Notes under the pieces: generated by a model
The model's database searches: none
What the model saw: the letters and a program-made list of their open reading frames with translations, nothing else
Told to the model about the DNA's origin: nothing
Position numbers and translations under genes: made by a program
NCBI RefSeq assembly: GCF_028368855.1
Contig: NZ_JAQNCY010000005.1
Span: forward strand, 62,001-126,000
From: Leisingera sp. SS27
GTDB lineage: Bacteria; Pseudomonadota; Alphaproteobacteria; Rhodobacterales; Rhodobacteraceae
DNA: 64,000 nucleotides
Direction: 5' to 3'
Shown here: positions 55,002 to 63,291 of the stretch, one piece after another
How positions within the stretch are numbered: the stretch's first letter is position 1
Layout: the number at the start of each line of letters is the position of its first letter

Positions 55002-55278
55002 GTTCTCAGATCCTCCCTTAGCTGATGCGGCTGCCCGCCAAGGTGCGCGAACCCTTCGGTTCGCGTGAACTGCCTGCGCTGAAGATCTGCCTCACGGCTC
55101 TTTCGAGCCGGCCCATCCGCTGAGTGATTGGCGTTGGGCCACCGTTTGATGTTGGCCAGCCACCCGCGCCCGTGTCAAGCGCGCAGAGGGTGTAGCGGCG
55201 GGCCCCCGCGCACGATTTTTGACGCAACCCGTGCCGATTTCCCCTCCCTCCCGCCTTTCCCTGGGGTAAGCTTGAATT

Positions 55279-55797
55279 ATGAAAATCACCCGCAACACGC
55301 CTGAGCAGCTGATCCTGGCCGACAACCCCTGGTTCATCGGCATCTCCCTCATTCTGTTTATCCTCGTCTTTGCCGGGGCAGGCCTGGGGGCGGCCAGTAC
55401 CGGCGGTGAAAATCTCTGGTTCGGCCTCTTCTTTGCCCTCGCGGGCGGCGGGATGGGCTTTGCCGCTTTCTGCCTGTTCGTGCGCCGGGTGCAGGTGATC
55501 CTCGACCGGCCCGGCGGCAGCGTCGTGATCCGGCGCCAGTCGGTGTTCGGCTACAGCCAGGTGGAGCACCGCCTCGCCGACCTCTCCCATGCCGAAGTGG
55601 AAAGCACCACCAGCCGCCGCGAGGGCCGCACCCGCACGCTCTACCGCCCGGTGCTTGTGCTCGACAGCGGCATGAGCGCCGGCCGCCACCCGGTGGTCGA
55701 AGCCTACACCAATGGCAGCGGCCCGCAGCGGCTGGCGGAGGCGATAAATGCCTGGCTACCCGCCTCAGAGACGGACGGGCAGCAGGAAAGCCGCTAG
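55279..55797 (+). CDS. Hypothetical membrane protein
   Basis: Protein of 172 residues with two adjacent membrane helices (about 18-37 and 46-68), then a cytosolic or periplasmic beta-rich part with RRVQVILDRPGGSVVIRRQSVFG, resembling membrane proteins of unknown function that carry a PH-like domain. No signal peptide. The preceding 277-nt gap 55002-55278 holds a GCGAACC-CTTC-GGTTCGC hairpin at 55049-55066 and nothing else I could name. Confidence 0.72.
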   Translation: MKITRNTPEQLILADNPWFIGISLILFILVFAGAGLGAASTGGENLWFGLFFALAGGGMGFAAFCLFVRRVQVILDRPGGSVVIRRQSVFGYSQVEHRLADLSHAEVESTTSRREGRTRTLYRPVLVLDSGMSAGRHPVVEAYTNGSGPQRLAEAINAWLPASETDGQQESR

Positions 55798-55799
55798 GC

Positions 55800-56348
55800 T
55801 CAGCCCGTGAAGGTGCAGTATTCCCGGACATAGCGGAGATAGCCTTTGGTGAACATCTCAGCCTTGGCCTGCACATCTTGGCCTTCATGTAGGATGAAGC
55901 CGCTGTTTTTTCTTTCAATGTAATGTGTTGTACCGTCACCCCGGGGGGATCTTTCAAACTCTCCCTTTGGCGTCCGTTCAAACGGTTTCTCGTGGGTAAA
56001 CTCGGTTCCAGACTTGGCCTTCAGAACTATCAGCGTCAAAGGCGGGCTTGCTTCCAAATAACTATAGCGCAAAACCTCACCTGACTTGGAGAAATCACCC
56101 AAATCCACCGACGCCATTGGCAGAGTAAAGGACGTCCATAAGACCCAGCCCTCATCTTCAACGTTTTTCCAGCGAAAGGTCGTCAAAGTGCAGCCGTCAA
56201 CTTCGACTTCATGGCGCTCCTCGCTGGTCTCATTCCTTCCGCCTGCTTCAATCTGCGCAATCAGATCCTCCCGGGTCACCTCATCCGCCAGCAGCGGCGA
56301 TGCCAGCACCGCACAGCACAGGGCAATAACGTTCAGAATATTCCTCAT
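55800..56348 (-). CDS. Secreted hypothetical protein
   Basis: Exported protein of 182 residues. Signal peptide about 1-19 (MRNILNVIALCCAVLASPLLA), then a region with acidic DEVTREDLIAQIEAGG, CTLTTFRWKNVEDEGWVLWTSFTLPMASVDL and a C-terminal KGYLRYVREYCTFTG; the two cysteines of the mature part may pair. No family recognised. It converges on the upstream hypothetical gene and lies ahead of ffh; the 260-nt gap 56349-56608 before ffh shows no recognisable 4.5S RNA. Confidence 0.75.
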   Translation of the reverse strand: MRNILNVIALCCAVLASPLLADEVTREDLIAQIEAGGRNETSEERHEVEVDGCTLTTFRWKNVEDEGWVLWTSFTLPMASVDLGDFSKSGEVLRYSYLEASPPLTLIVLKAKSGTEFTHEKPFERTPKGEFERSPRGDGTTHYIERKNSGFILHEGQDVQAKAEMFTKGYLRYVREYCTFTG

Positions 56349-56608
56349 CAAAAGCCTGCTTTTAACAACATCACTTTTGCAGCTAGCCACTGCCCCGCCA
56401 GCGTTCAAGCCACAAAGGTTGACTCCGGCCCCCAATCCGCGTAACCCCCGCCCCAACATCCGGGAGATTTGAGTCTTCCGGTCCCTGCCCGTGCCAGGGA
56501 TCGCCCCCCACCAGCGTGTTACGCCCGTGGGGGCATTTGCGCATGGTTCGCTTGTCCCCTACATACGGGGGCGCCACACCTTGAAACCGGCATTAGGAGG
56601 CCGCAGGC

Positions 56609-58129
56609 ATGTTTGAAAATCTATCCGAACGCCTTTCCGGCGTCTTTGACCGGCTGACCAAACAGGGCGCCCTGAACGAGGAAGACGTCAAATCCGCCCT
56701 GCGCGAAGTCCGCGTGGCGCTCTTGGAAGCCGACGTCTCGCTGCCGGTTGCCCGCGACTTCGTCAAGAAGGTGCAGGAACAGGCCACCGGCCAGGCGGTC
56801 ACCAAATCGGTGACCCCGGGCCAGCAGGTCGTGAAGATCGTGCACGACGCGCTGGTCGACGTGCTGCGCGGCGACGAGGACCCCGGCAAGCTCAAGGTCG
56901 ACAACCCGCCCGCCCCCGTCCTGATGGTCGGCCTGCAGGGGTCCGGTAAAACCACCACCACCGGCAAGCTGGCGAAACGGCTGAAGGAGAAAGAGGGCAA
57001 GAAGGTCCTGATGGCCTCGCTCGACGTCTACCGCCCGGCGGCGATGGACCAGCTGGCCGTCCTCGGCACCCAGATCGGCGTCGACACCCTGCCCATCGTG
57101 CCCGGCCAGAAACCCGTCGACATCGCCAAACGCGCCAAGCAGCAGGCGACCTTGGGCGGCTATGATGTCTACATGCTGGATACCGCCGGCCGCCTGCACA
57201 TCGACGAGACCCTGATGCAGGAGGTCGAGGACGTCCGCAATGTGGTCTCCCCGCGCGAGACCCTGCTTGTGGTCGATGGCCTGACCGGCCAGGTCGCCGT
57301 CGAGGTGGCCGAGGAATTCGACGCCAAGATCGGCATCAGCGGCGTGGTGCTCACCCGGATGGACGGCGACGGCCGCGGCGGTGCGGCGCTGTCGATGCGC
57401 GCTGTCACCGGCAAGCCGATCCGCTTTGTCGGCCTGGGCGAGAAGATGGACGCGCTCGAAACCTTCGAGGCCGACCGGATCGCCGGCCGCATCCTCGGCA
57501 TGGGCGACATCGTGGCGCTGGTCGAAAAGGCCCAGGAAACCATCGAGGCCGAACAGGCCGAGAAGATGATGAAGCGCATGATGAAAGGTCAGTTCAACAT
57601 GAACGACCTGAAGATGCAGCTTGAACAGATGCTCCAGATGGGCGGCATGGAGGGCATGATGCAAATGATGCCCGGCATGGGCAAAATGGCCAAGCAGGTG
57701 CAGGACTCCGGCATGGACGACAAGGTGCTGAAGCGCCAGATCGCCATGATCCAGTCGATGACCAAGAAGGAACGCGCCAACCCCGCCCTGCTGCAGGCCT
57801 CCCGCAAGAAACGCATCGCGGCCGGTTCCGGCATGGAGGTCTCCGACCTCAACAAGCTTCTGAAGATGCACCGGCAGATGGCCGATGTGATGAAGAAGAT
57901 GGGCAAGATGGGCAAAGGCAAGATGCTGAAACAGGCCATGAAGGGCATGTTCGGCAAGGGCGGCATGCCGGATATGGGCGGCATGGACCCCAGCCAGATG
58001 GACCCCAAGGCGCTGGAAGCGGCAGCCAAGGCAATGGGCGGCAAAGGCGGCCTGCCCGGCGGCCTTCCGGGTCTTGGCGGCGGCATGGGCCTGCCCGCAG
58101 GCCTCAGCGGATTTGGCAAGAAGAAGTAA
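56609..58129 (+). CDS. ffh: Signal recognition particle protein Ffh
   Basis: SRP54 GTPase of 506 residues that recognises signal sequences on nascent chains with 4.5S RNA. The N-domain is followed by the G-domain with GLQGSGKTTTTGKLA, DTAGRLHIDETLM and LTRMDGDGRGGAALS, then a methionine-rich M-domain from about residue 310 (MMKRMMKGQFNMNDLK, MGGMEGMMQMMPGMG) that holds the signal-sequence groove, ending in a glycine/methionine-rich tail. ATG 56609 follows TAGGAGG. Confidence 0.98.
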   Translation: MFENLSERLSGVFDRLTKQGALNEEDVKSALREVRVALLEADVSLPVARDFVKKVQEQATGQAVTKSVTPGQQVVKIVHDALVDVLRGDEDPGKLKVDNPPAPVLMVGLQGSGKTTTTGKLAKRLKEKEGKKVLMASLDVYRPAAMDQLAVLGTQIGVDTLPIVPGQKPVDIAKRAKQQATLGGYDVYMLDTAGRLHIDETLMQEVEDVRNVVSPRETLLVVDGLTGQVAVEVAEEFDAKIGISGVVLTRMDGDGRGGAALSMRAVTGKPIRFVGLGEKMDALETFEADRIAGRILGMGDIVALVEKAQETIEAEQAEKMMKRMMKGQFNMNDLKMQLEQMLQMGGMEGMMQMMPGMGKMAKQVQDSGMDDKVLKRQIAMIQSMTKKERANPALLQASRKKRIAAGSGMEVSDLNKLLKMHRQMADVMKKMGKMGKGKMLKQAMKGMFGKGGMPDMGGMDPSQMDPKALEAAAKAMGGKGGLPGGLPGLGGGMGLPAGLSGFGKKK

Positions 58130-58132
58130 GCC

Positions 58133-58684
58133 ATGCAGCTCCCCGCCATCCCTCAGCTCGAAACCGAACGCCTGGTCCTGCGCGGACCGGAGGCGGCGGA
58201 CTTCGGGCCGGTGGCAGCGTTCTTCGCGGACGAAGCACGCTCCTGGGGGTTCGGCGGGCCGCTCGACCGCAACGAGGCCTGGCGCTGGTTCACCATGTCG
58301 GTGGGCCACTGGGCGATGCGCGGCTTCGGCTTCTGGACCATCACCTGCAAGCAGACCGGCGAGGCGCTTGGCATCACCGGCGTCTGGCAGCCCGAAGGCT
58401 GGCCCGAACCTGAACTGGGCTGGGTTGCCTTCCCTGCAGGCGAAGGCCGCGGCATCATGGCAGAGGCCGCACTGGCCGCTCGCACCCACGCCTATGAGGT
58501 GATGGGCCTGCCTGCACTTTGCTCCAACATCTTCCCGGGCAATACCCGCTCGGTGGCGCTGGCCGAACGGCTGGGCGCAGTGTTCGAGGCAGAGTTCGAC
58601 AACCCCAAACACGGGCGCGAACTGGTCTACCGCCACCCCGCGCCCGTAACGCCTTGCGACGGCGGAATGGAGGCCTACGCATGA
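58133..58684 (+). CDS. GNAT-family N-acetyltransferase (first of three tandem paralogs)
   Basis: Acetyl-CoA-dependent acyltransferase of 183 residues of the RimJ/RimL type. N-terminal IPQLETERLVLRGPEAADF, central VGHWAMRGFGFWTI and the acetyl-CoA loop region FPAGEGRGIMAEA, with NIFPGNTRSVALAERLGA near the C-terminus. Three nucleotides follow ffh before this start, and its stop overlaps the next GNAT gene (ATGA). Substrate unknown; related proteins acetylate ribosomal protein N-termini. Confidence 0.92.
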   Translation: MQLPAIPQLETERLVLRGPEAADFGPVAAFFADEARSWGFGGPLDRNEAWRWFTMSVGHWAMRGFGFWTITCKQTGEALGITGVWQPEGWPEPELGWVAFPAGEGRGIMAEAALAARTHAYEVMGLPALCSNIFPGNTRSVALAERLGAVFEAEFDNPKHGRELVYRHPAPVTPCDGGMEAYA

Positions 58685-59370
58685 CCTCCCGTCAGTTCAC
58701 CGTGCCCGGCTTAACGAAAAATTACGCAGTCTCCCCGATACTCCTTCACCGGATGGGTGAAATTGACACCGGGCGGCCTGCCGCCCGGGCAATGGGGTAT
58801 GACATGAAAGACGCGCAAAGGCAGTATCCTAGGCTGGCCTCCAAGCGGCTAATGCTGATTTCTCCGGCGGACCCGGAGTTTGACGCCCAGGCGGCCTTCC
58901 TGGCGCCGGACGCGCCGCGTTTCATCAATGTTGCAGATGATGCCGATTCGCTGTGGTGGTCGATTGCTACCATCATCGGCCACTGGCACCTGCACGGCTA
59001 CGGCCTGTTTGCTGTGCTGGAGCGCAGCACCGGCCAGACTGTCGGCCTGGTTGGCCCCTGGTTCCCCAAGGGCTGGCCGGAACCGGAATTGTCCTGGCAC
59101 CTGATGGAAACCGGCGAGGGCAAAGGCTATGCCAGCGAAGCTGCGCAATGCGTGCTGGACTGGCTGTTCACGGTGGCTGGCTGGGACTCGATCGTTTCCT
59201 ACGTGCCAGAGGAAAACAAAGCCTCCATCGCACTGGCCCGCCGGGTTGGCGCACAGCCGGAAAGGACCGTCTCCTTCCGCCTGCAGCCTGCCCCGAACAT
59301 CCGCGCCTGGCGTCACCTGCCGTCTGCCCGCGGCGGGCATACCCGGGATGCACGGGGGTTGCTGCACTGA
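58681..59370 (+). CDS. GNAT-family N-acetyltransferase (second paralog, atypical N-terminus)
   Basis: Acetyltransferase-like protein of 229 residues. It shares with its neighbours WHLHGYGLFAVLERSTGQ and FPKGWPEPELSWHLMETGEGKGYASEA, then SYVPEENKASIALARRVGA. The first 40 residues lack similarity to the others and are encoded across a stable hairpin (58769-58789); ATG 58792 or 58804 are alternative starts. The ATGA overlap with the first paralog supports 58681. The core acetyl-CoA loop GEGKGYA is intact. Confidence 0.82.
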   Translation: MTSRQFTVPGLTKNYAVSPILLHRMGEIDTGRPAARAMGYDMKDAQRQYPRLASKRLMLISPADPEFDAQAAFLAPDAPRFINVADDADSLWWSIATIIGHWHLHGYGLFAVLERSTGQTVGLVGPWFPKGWPEPELSWHLMETGEGKGYASEAAQCVLDWLFTVAGWDSIVSYVPEENKASIALARRVGAQPERTVSFRLQPAPNIRAWRHLPSARGGHTRDARGLLH

Positions 59371-59431
59371 TGCGCCCGGCATCCGTCATATCCCAGCGCC
59401 ACCGCGCCCTTCCGCAGGAAGGAGCGCGCTG

Positions 59432-60034
59432 ATGCCGTTTGACATCCCGGTGATCGAAACCCGCCGCCTGGAACTGCGCGGCCCCGAAGCGCAGGACTAC
59501 CCTGACTTCAAGGCCACCTTCAGTTCCTACCGCTCGCGTTTCATGGGCGGGCCTCTGAACACATATGAGGCCTGGATGCTTTACGCCGCAGAGATCGGCC
59601 ACTGGCAGGTCCGCGGTTTTGGCATGTGGATGATCCACGACAAGGCAAGCGGCGAGACCTACGGCATGGCCGGCGGCTGGCAGCCCGCGGGCTGGCCGGA
59701 GCGCGAGATCGCCTGGATCATCTGGCCCGGCGCGGCCGGCAAGGGCTACGCGCTGGAGGCAGCACATGCCGCCCGCCGCCACTTTTATTCGGAACTGGGC
59801 TGGGAGACGGCGGTCAGCTATATCGACCCGAAGAATCTCGACTCGATCCGGCTCGCGGAACGGCTCGGCGCCACCAAGGACCATGGTGCCGCCACCATCG
59901 ACGGCAACGATGCCGTCTACCGCCACCCCGCGCCGGACGCCCTGAAGGACAGCCAGATTGCCCATGGCATCGACATGGAAATCAGCCATTACGCCGATCC
60001 GCTCTTCAAACCGGAGGGCTGGGCCATTGACTGA
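59432..60034 (+). CDS. GNAT-family N-acetyltransferase (third paralog)
   Basis: Acetyltransferase of 200 residues, closest in architecture to the first one: IPVIETRRLELRGPEAQDY, IGHWQVRGFGMWMIHDKASG, IIWPGAAGKGYALEAAH, SYIDPKNLDSIRLAERLGA. ATG 59432 has a strong GGAAGGAG. The C-terminal tail of about 35 residues is additional. The three genes probably arose by tandem duplication between ffh and the rpsP operon. Confidence 0.9.
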   Translation: MPFDIPVIETRRLELRGPEAQDYPDFKATFSSYRSRFMGGPLNTYEAWMLYAAEIGHWQVRGFGMWMIHDKASGETYGMAGGWQPAGWPEREIAWIIWPGAAGKGYALEAAHAARRHFYSELGWETAVSYIDPKNLDSIRLAERLGATKDHGAATIDGNDAVYRHPAPDALKDSQIAHGIDMEISHYADPLFKPEGWAID

Positions 60035-60068
60035 CCTGCGCGCGAATTTGCGGATGCTGCGCTGCGGC

Positions 60069-60097
60069 GGTGCACAGGTGGTGCACAGCCGGTGCAC
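60069..60097. repeat. Three GGTGCAC repeats at 11-bp spacing
   Basis: GGTGCACAG at 60069, GGTGCACAG at 60080 and GGTGCAC at 60091; the spacing is exactly 11 bp (about one helical turn), and each core GTGCAC is palindromic. It ends 51 nt before the chorismate mutase start. A DNA-binding protein with cooperative sites, or an RNA-binding element in a leader, could be involved. Confidence 0.6.
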
Positions 60098-60148
60098 CCC
60101 AGGCACCCCCCTGATGACACCCCGGCCTGCTGCATTGCGGAGAACCCG

Positions 60149-60457
60149 ATGACAACAGATACCCAAGATCCCGTCGCCCGCGCAGCCCAGCTGCTGAAGG
60201 GCCACCGCGAAAGCATCGACCGTCTGGATGCAATCCTCGTCTATACTCTGGGCGAGCGGTTCAAGCACACCCAGGCGGTGGGCCATCTTAAGGCCGAACA
60301 CGACCTTCCCCCGTCCGATCCCACCCGCGAAGCGGCCCAGATCGCGCGGCTCGAAGACCTGGCGGAACAGGCCGATCTGGATCCTGAATTCGCCAAGGCA
60401 TTCTTGAACTTCATCATCGATGAAGTCATCCGCCACCACAAAAAACACCAAGAATAA
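60149..60457 (+). CDS. Chorismate mutase (AroQ class)
   Basis: Converts chorismate to prephenate, the branch-point of Phe/Tyr synthesis. It is an all-helical protein of 102 residues with the AroQ pattern: R20, D24 and D27 in HRESIDRLDAILVYTLGERF, and K48 in TQAVGHLKAEH. ATG 60149 follows CGGAGAA. It lies 60 nt upstream of rpsP. A free-standing AroQ beside rpsP is common in Rhodobacteraceae. Confidence 0.92.
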   Translation: MTTDTQDPVARAAQLLKGHRESIDRLDAILVYTLGERFKHTQAVGHLKAEHDLPPSDPTREAAQIARLEDLAEQADLDPEFAKAFLNFIIDEVIRHHKKHQE

Positions 60458-60475
60458 CAAAGACAACAGGAACAA

Positions 60476-60491
60476 CCGGGGCATACCCCGG
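60476..60491 (+). promoter_or_regulatory. Hairpin in the rpsP leader
   Basis: CCGGGG-CATA-CCCCGG forms a six-base-pair stem in the 60-nt gap between chorismate mutase and rpsP, 26 nt before the rpsP start. Without a T-run it is not a terminator. It may separate or protect the two messages. Confidence 0.45.
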
Positions 60492-60517
60492 ATAACGCCA
60501 TCAAAGGAGATGTACCC

Positions 60518-60886
60518 ATGGCAATGAAAATCCGTTTGGCCCGCGGCGGCTCCAAAAAACGCCCCTTCTACCGCATCGTGGCTGCTGACAGCCGCATGCC
60601 GCGCGACGGCCGCTTCATCGAGAAGCTGGGCACCTACAACCCGCTGCTGCCGAAAGATTCGGAAGAGCGCGTGAAAATGGACATGGAGCGCGTGCAGCAC
60701 TGGCTGGACCAGGGCGCGCAGCCGACCGACCGTATCGCCCGCATGCTGGAAGCCGCAGGCGTCCGTGCCAAGACCGAGCGCAACAACCCGAAAAAAGGCA
60801 CCCCGGGCAAGAAGGCCCAGGAGCGCGCTGAAGAAAAAGCTGCAAAGGCTGCTGAAGCCGCCGAAGCAGCTGCTGACGCGGAATAA
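60518..60886 (+). CDS. rpsP: Small-subunit ribosomal protein bS16
   Basis: Ribosomal protein of 122 residues: [36 protein letters not shown] is diagnostic. The C-terminal lysine/alanine/glutamate tail (about 88-122) is longer than in enterobacteria but usual in alphaproteobacteria. Strong AAAGGAG precedes the ATG. It starts the rpsP-rimM-trmD group, which here is interrupted by bluB and a small ORF. Confidence 0.98.
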   Translation: MAMKIRLARGGSKKRPFYRIVAADSRMPRDGRFIEKLGTYNPLLPKDSEERVKMDMERVQHWLDQGAQPTDRIARMLEAAGVRAKTERNNPKKGTPGKKAQERAEEKAAKAAEAAEAAADAE

Positions 60887-60890
60887 TTCC

Positions 60891-61529
60891 GTGGAGCTGC
60901 GGGGCGCTTTTCCCGAAGAGTTCCGCAGCCAGCTTGATCTGCTGATGCGGCTCCGGCGCGACGTGCGCCGGTTCCGCAGCGATCCGGTGGAGGAGGCAGT
61001 GCTGATGCGCTGCCTCTCTGCCATTCAGCTCGCCCCCTCCGTGGGCCTGAGCGAACCCTGGCGCATCCTGCGGGTGGAGAGCGATACCGCCCGCGCCGCG
61101 GCGCTGAAGAATTTCGAAGCCGCCAATGCCCAGGCGCTGACCGGGTACTCCGGTGAAAAGGCTGAACGCTATGCGGAACTGAAACTGTCCGGCATGCGCG
61201 AAGCTCCGGTGCAGCTGGCGGTCTATTGCGACGACGAGACCCTCCAGGGCCACGGGCTGGGTGCGTCCACCATGCCGGAAATGCGCCGCTATTCGGTAGT
61301 CACCGCCATCACCCTGTTCTGGCTGGCGCTGCGCGCCGAGGGCCTGGGGCTCGGCTGGGTTTCGGTCCTGGACCCCCAGCAGCTGAACCGTGACCTGAAT
61401 GCACCCGAAGGCTGGAAGCTGATCGGTTATTTCTGCATCGGTTACCCGGAACGGCTGTCGGATACGCCGGAACTGGAAGAAACCGGCTGGGAAAGCCGGA
61501 TGGCGGATCTGCCGCTCGAAACCCGCTGA
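60891..61529 (+). CDS. bluB: 5,6-dimethylbenzimidazole synthase
   Basis: Flavin-destroying enzyme that converts reduced FMN to the lower ligand of cobalamin. It has 212 residues of the nitroreductase fold with BluB marks: RRDVRRFRSDPVEEAVL, IQLAPSVGLSEPWRIL, YAELKLSGMREAPVQLAVYCD, ASTMPEMRRYSVVTAI and GLGLGWVSVLDP. The start is probably GTG 60891, 4 nt after the rpsP stop; no later ATG fits. It fits with cobC-cobD elsewhere in the window and with the B12-dependent ethylmalonyl-CoA pathway. Confidence 0.92.
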   Translation: MELRGAFPEEFRSQLDLLMRLRRDVRRFRSDPVEEAVLMRCLSAIQLAPSVGLSEPWRILRVESDTARAAALKNFEAANAQALTGYSGEKAERYAELKLSGMREAPVQLAVYCDDETLQGHGLGASTMPEMRRYSVVTAITLFWLALRAEGLGLGWVSVLDPQQLNRDLNAPEGWKLIGYFCIGYPERLSDTPELEETGWESRMADLPLETR

Positions 61530-61536
61530 GACCGTC

Positions 61537-61677
61537 ATGGGACGGTTGATAAGGCTTGTGTTTTTTGTTGCAGTGGCCTTTACCGCGGGCATCTTCTTTG
61601 AACGCAACCACCAAGTGGAACTCTGCGAACAATCCGGCGGCCAATGGCTGCGCGCGGGGTTCTGTGCAAAGGACTGA
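61537..61677 (+). CDS. 46-residue small membrane protein
   Basis: Small ORF with 46 residues: basic start MGRLIRL, a hydrophobic helix [14 protein letters not shown] and a short C-terminal part containing two cysteines (VELCEQSGG and GFCAKD). It lies between bluB (7-nt gap) and rimM (4-nt gap), in frame with no stop, so it is probably translated. A single-pass protein with the Cys pair outside the cytosol is plausible. No family recognised. Confidence 0.6.
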   Translation: MGRLIRLVFFVAVAFTAGIFFERNHQVELCEQSGGQWLRAGFCAKD

Positions 61678-61681
61678 CACC

Positions 61682-62185
61682 ATGAGCGATCTGATCTGCG
61701 TAGGCGCAATTGCCGGCTCCTTCGGGGTGCGCGGCGAGGTGCGGCTCAAGAGCTTCTGTGCGGTCCCGGAAGAGATCGAGGACTACTCGCCGCTCAGCAA
61801 CGAAGACGGCAGCCAAAGCTATTCCCTGACCATCACCCGTCCGATCAAGAACGGCTTTGCAGCGCTGCTGGGTGGTGTGGAGACCAAAGAAGACGCCGAC
61901 GCAATCAAAGGCCTGCGCCTGTTTGCCCGCCGCGATCAGCTGCCGCAACTCCCGGACGACGAATTCTACCACGCGGATCTGATCGGTCTGGAGGTTTATG
62001 ACACCGGTGGCACCCTGCTGGGCACCGTGAAGTCGGTGCAGAACCACGGCGCCGCCGACCTGCTGGAAATCCACGGCCCTGGCCTTAAGGCCACGGTGCT
62101 TCTGCCCTTCACCCTGGAAGCTGTGCCAACCGTGGATCTGACCCAACGGCGCATCATCGCTGACCCGCCTGAAGGGCTGTTCTGA
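61682..62185 (+). CDS. rimM: 16S rRNA processing protein RimM
   Basis: 30S maturation factor of 167 residues that binds uS19. N-terminal half: [23 protein letters not shown]-terminal PRC-barrel: [40 protein letters not shown] 61682 is the start. Next in the operon order should be trmD, which lies beyond a gene on the other strand. Confidence 0.97.
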   Translation: MSDLICVGAIAGSFGVRGEVRLKSFCAVPEEIEDYSPLSNEDGSQSYSLTITRPIKNGFAALLGGVETKEDADAIKGLRLFARRDQLPQLPDDEFYHADLIGLEVYDTGGTLLGTVKSVQNHGAADLLEIHGPGLKATVLLPFTLEAVPTVDLTQRRIIADPPEGLF

Positions 62186-62194
62186 GACGGCAGG

Positions 62195-63235
62195 TCAGTC
62201 TGCCTCATCCGCCAGAAGGGCATCCAGAACCCGCACCGACCAGACGGCTACCATTTGGGTCTTCACACGCTCCTCAGGTGGTTTGGCCCCCAGGCTGAGC
62301 CAAAGCCGGAACAATCGCCAGGCAAAGAAGAAACGGAAAACCGGATCCCCTGTCAGCCCGGCGCCATAACCTTCTTCAAAAGCCGCCCAATCCGCTTGTG
62401 CCACCAGCCCGAACCCGGGGACACTGTCTTCTGCAGCTAAGTGCTCCAGGCAGTTTGCCAGCCAGATATCGGCCAGATCGCGCTGCGGGAAAACAGCCTT
62501 ATGGTTCAGGAAATCAATGAACGAGACCTCCTGATCCGACAGGATAATATTGCGCAGGTGCAAGTCGCCATGCGCCACTGCGCTGCGGAACTCGCATCCC
62601 CGCGCGCGCCTTGCAGCCCGGTGCAGATGTGCGCACAGCCCCAAAAATCTATTGGGTTTCGGCAGTTGAAGCTGCCCCTCGCGCACCGCCTGCGCACGGT
62701 CTGAAACCGACTTCAAAAAAGGTTTCGGCCAGAACTGCTTCTGCCCGGCGTCGGATACTCTGTGCAATTCGGCCACTGCACCACCAATGCGGCGCAGAAC
62801 ATCAGCCCTGGCACCAAAGCCGTAGTCGGTCAGGGCCAGCGCCCGGTAGGCTGTTTCCCCGGGGACAAATTCCATCAGCACATAAGGATGTTCCGGATCC
62901 TGCCACAAGACTTCCGGAACCGACACACCAGGGACAGACTTCAGCTGCCGGGCAACTTGCCCATGACGCTCCAGGTCCCTTACCCGCCTTAGCGGATTGT
63001 CGGATTGGAAATCGGCCCGCAGCACAAACCGTTGCCCCGCAGCTGTCGCAATCTCCAGCACGCAGCGGCTTTGCTGCAGGCGCCGGTTGGACTGCATCCT
63101 GCGGAACTTCGCGCCAGCTTCAGGCAGACCGGCGGCCGCTGCCGCCTGAGGCCACAGCGCCTGGGTGCGGGCCTGCACCTCGTCCGAGGCAGCAAACCCG
63201 TCTCCGGCAACCGTTGGCGGCCTTTCTGAATTCAT
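62195..63235 (-). CDS. Aminoglycoside phosphotransferase-like kinase (APH family)
   Basis: Kinase-like protein of 346 residues. Brenner motif HGDLHLRN (H222, D224, N229) and FIDFLNHKAVFPQRDLADIWLANCLEH with the metal-binding Asp give a choline/aminoglycoside/homoserine-kinase fold. An FVLRADF motif holds the likely ATP-binding Lys/Arg position. The substrate is unknown. It is on the opposite strand, between rimM and trmD, which are usually adjacent. ATG 63235 is preferred; TTG 63247 is possible. Confidence 0.88.
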   Translation of the reverse strand: MNSERPPTVAGDGFAASDEVQARTQALWPQAAAAAGLPEAGAKFRRMQSNRRLQQSRCVLEIATAAGQRFVLRADFQSDNPLRRVRDLERHGQVARQLKSVPGVSVPEVLWQDPEHPYVLMEFVPGETAYRALALTDYGFGARADVLRRIGGAVAELHRVSDAGQKQFWPKPFLKSVSDRAQAVREGQLQLPKPNRFLGLCAHLHRAARRARGCEFRSAVAHGDLHLRNIILSDQEVSFIDFLNHKAVFPQRDLADIWLANCLEHLAAEDSVPGFGLVAQADWAAFEEGYGAGLTGDPVFRFFFAWRLFRLWLSLGAKPPEERVKTQMVAVWSVRVLDALLADEAD

Positions 63236-63291
63236 CAAAACACCCAAGCTTTGTATTGCGTGAAAATCTGACTGAACTAAACAGCATCATT

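Noticed and set aside
56349-56608. 4.5S RNA (ffs) gene ahead of ffh
   Set aside because: The gap was inspected because SRP genes may cluster, but the conserved GGAAGCA-type tetraloop region was not found.
56621-58636. 671-codon open frame antisense to ffh and the first GNAT gene
   Set aside because: His/Leu-rich mirror of the Met-rich M-domain; no homology expected.
58681-58803. Frameshift or pseudogene in the second GNAT gene
   Set aside because: The frame is intact through the acetyl-CoA motif and has an ATGA coupling to the upstream gene; an unusual N-terminus alone does not prove decay.
60891-61529. Generic nitroreductase annotation for the gene after rpsP
   Set aside because: The motif set (RRDVRRFR, APSVGLSEPW, TMPEMRRYSVV) fits BluB much better than general nitroreductases.
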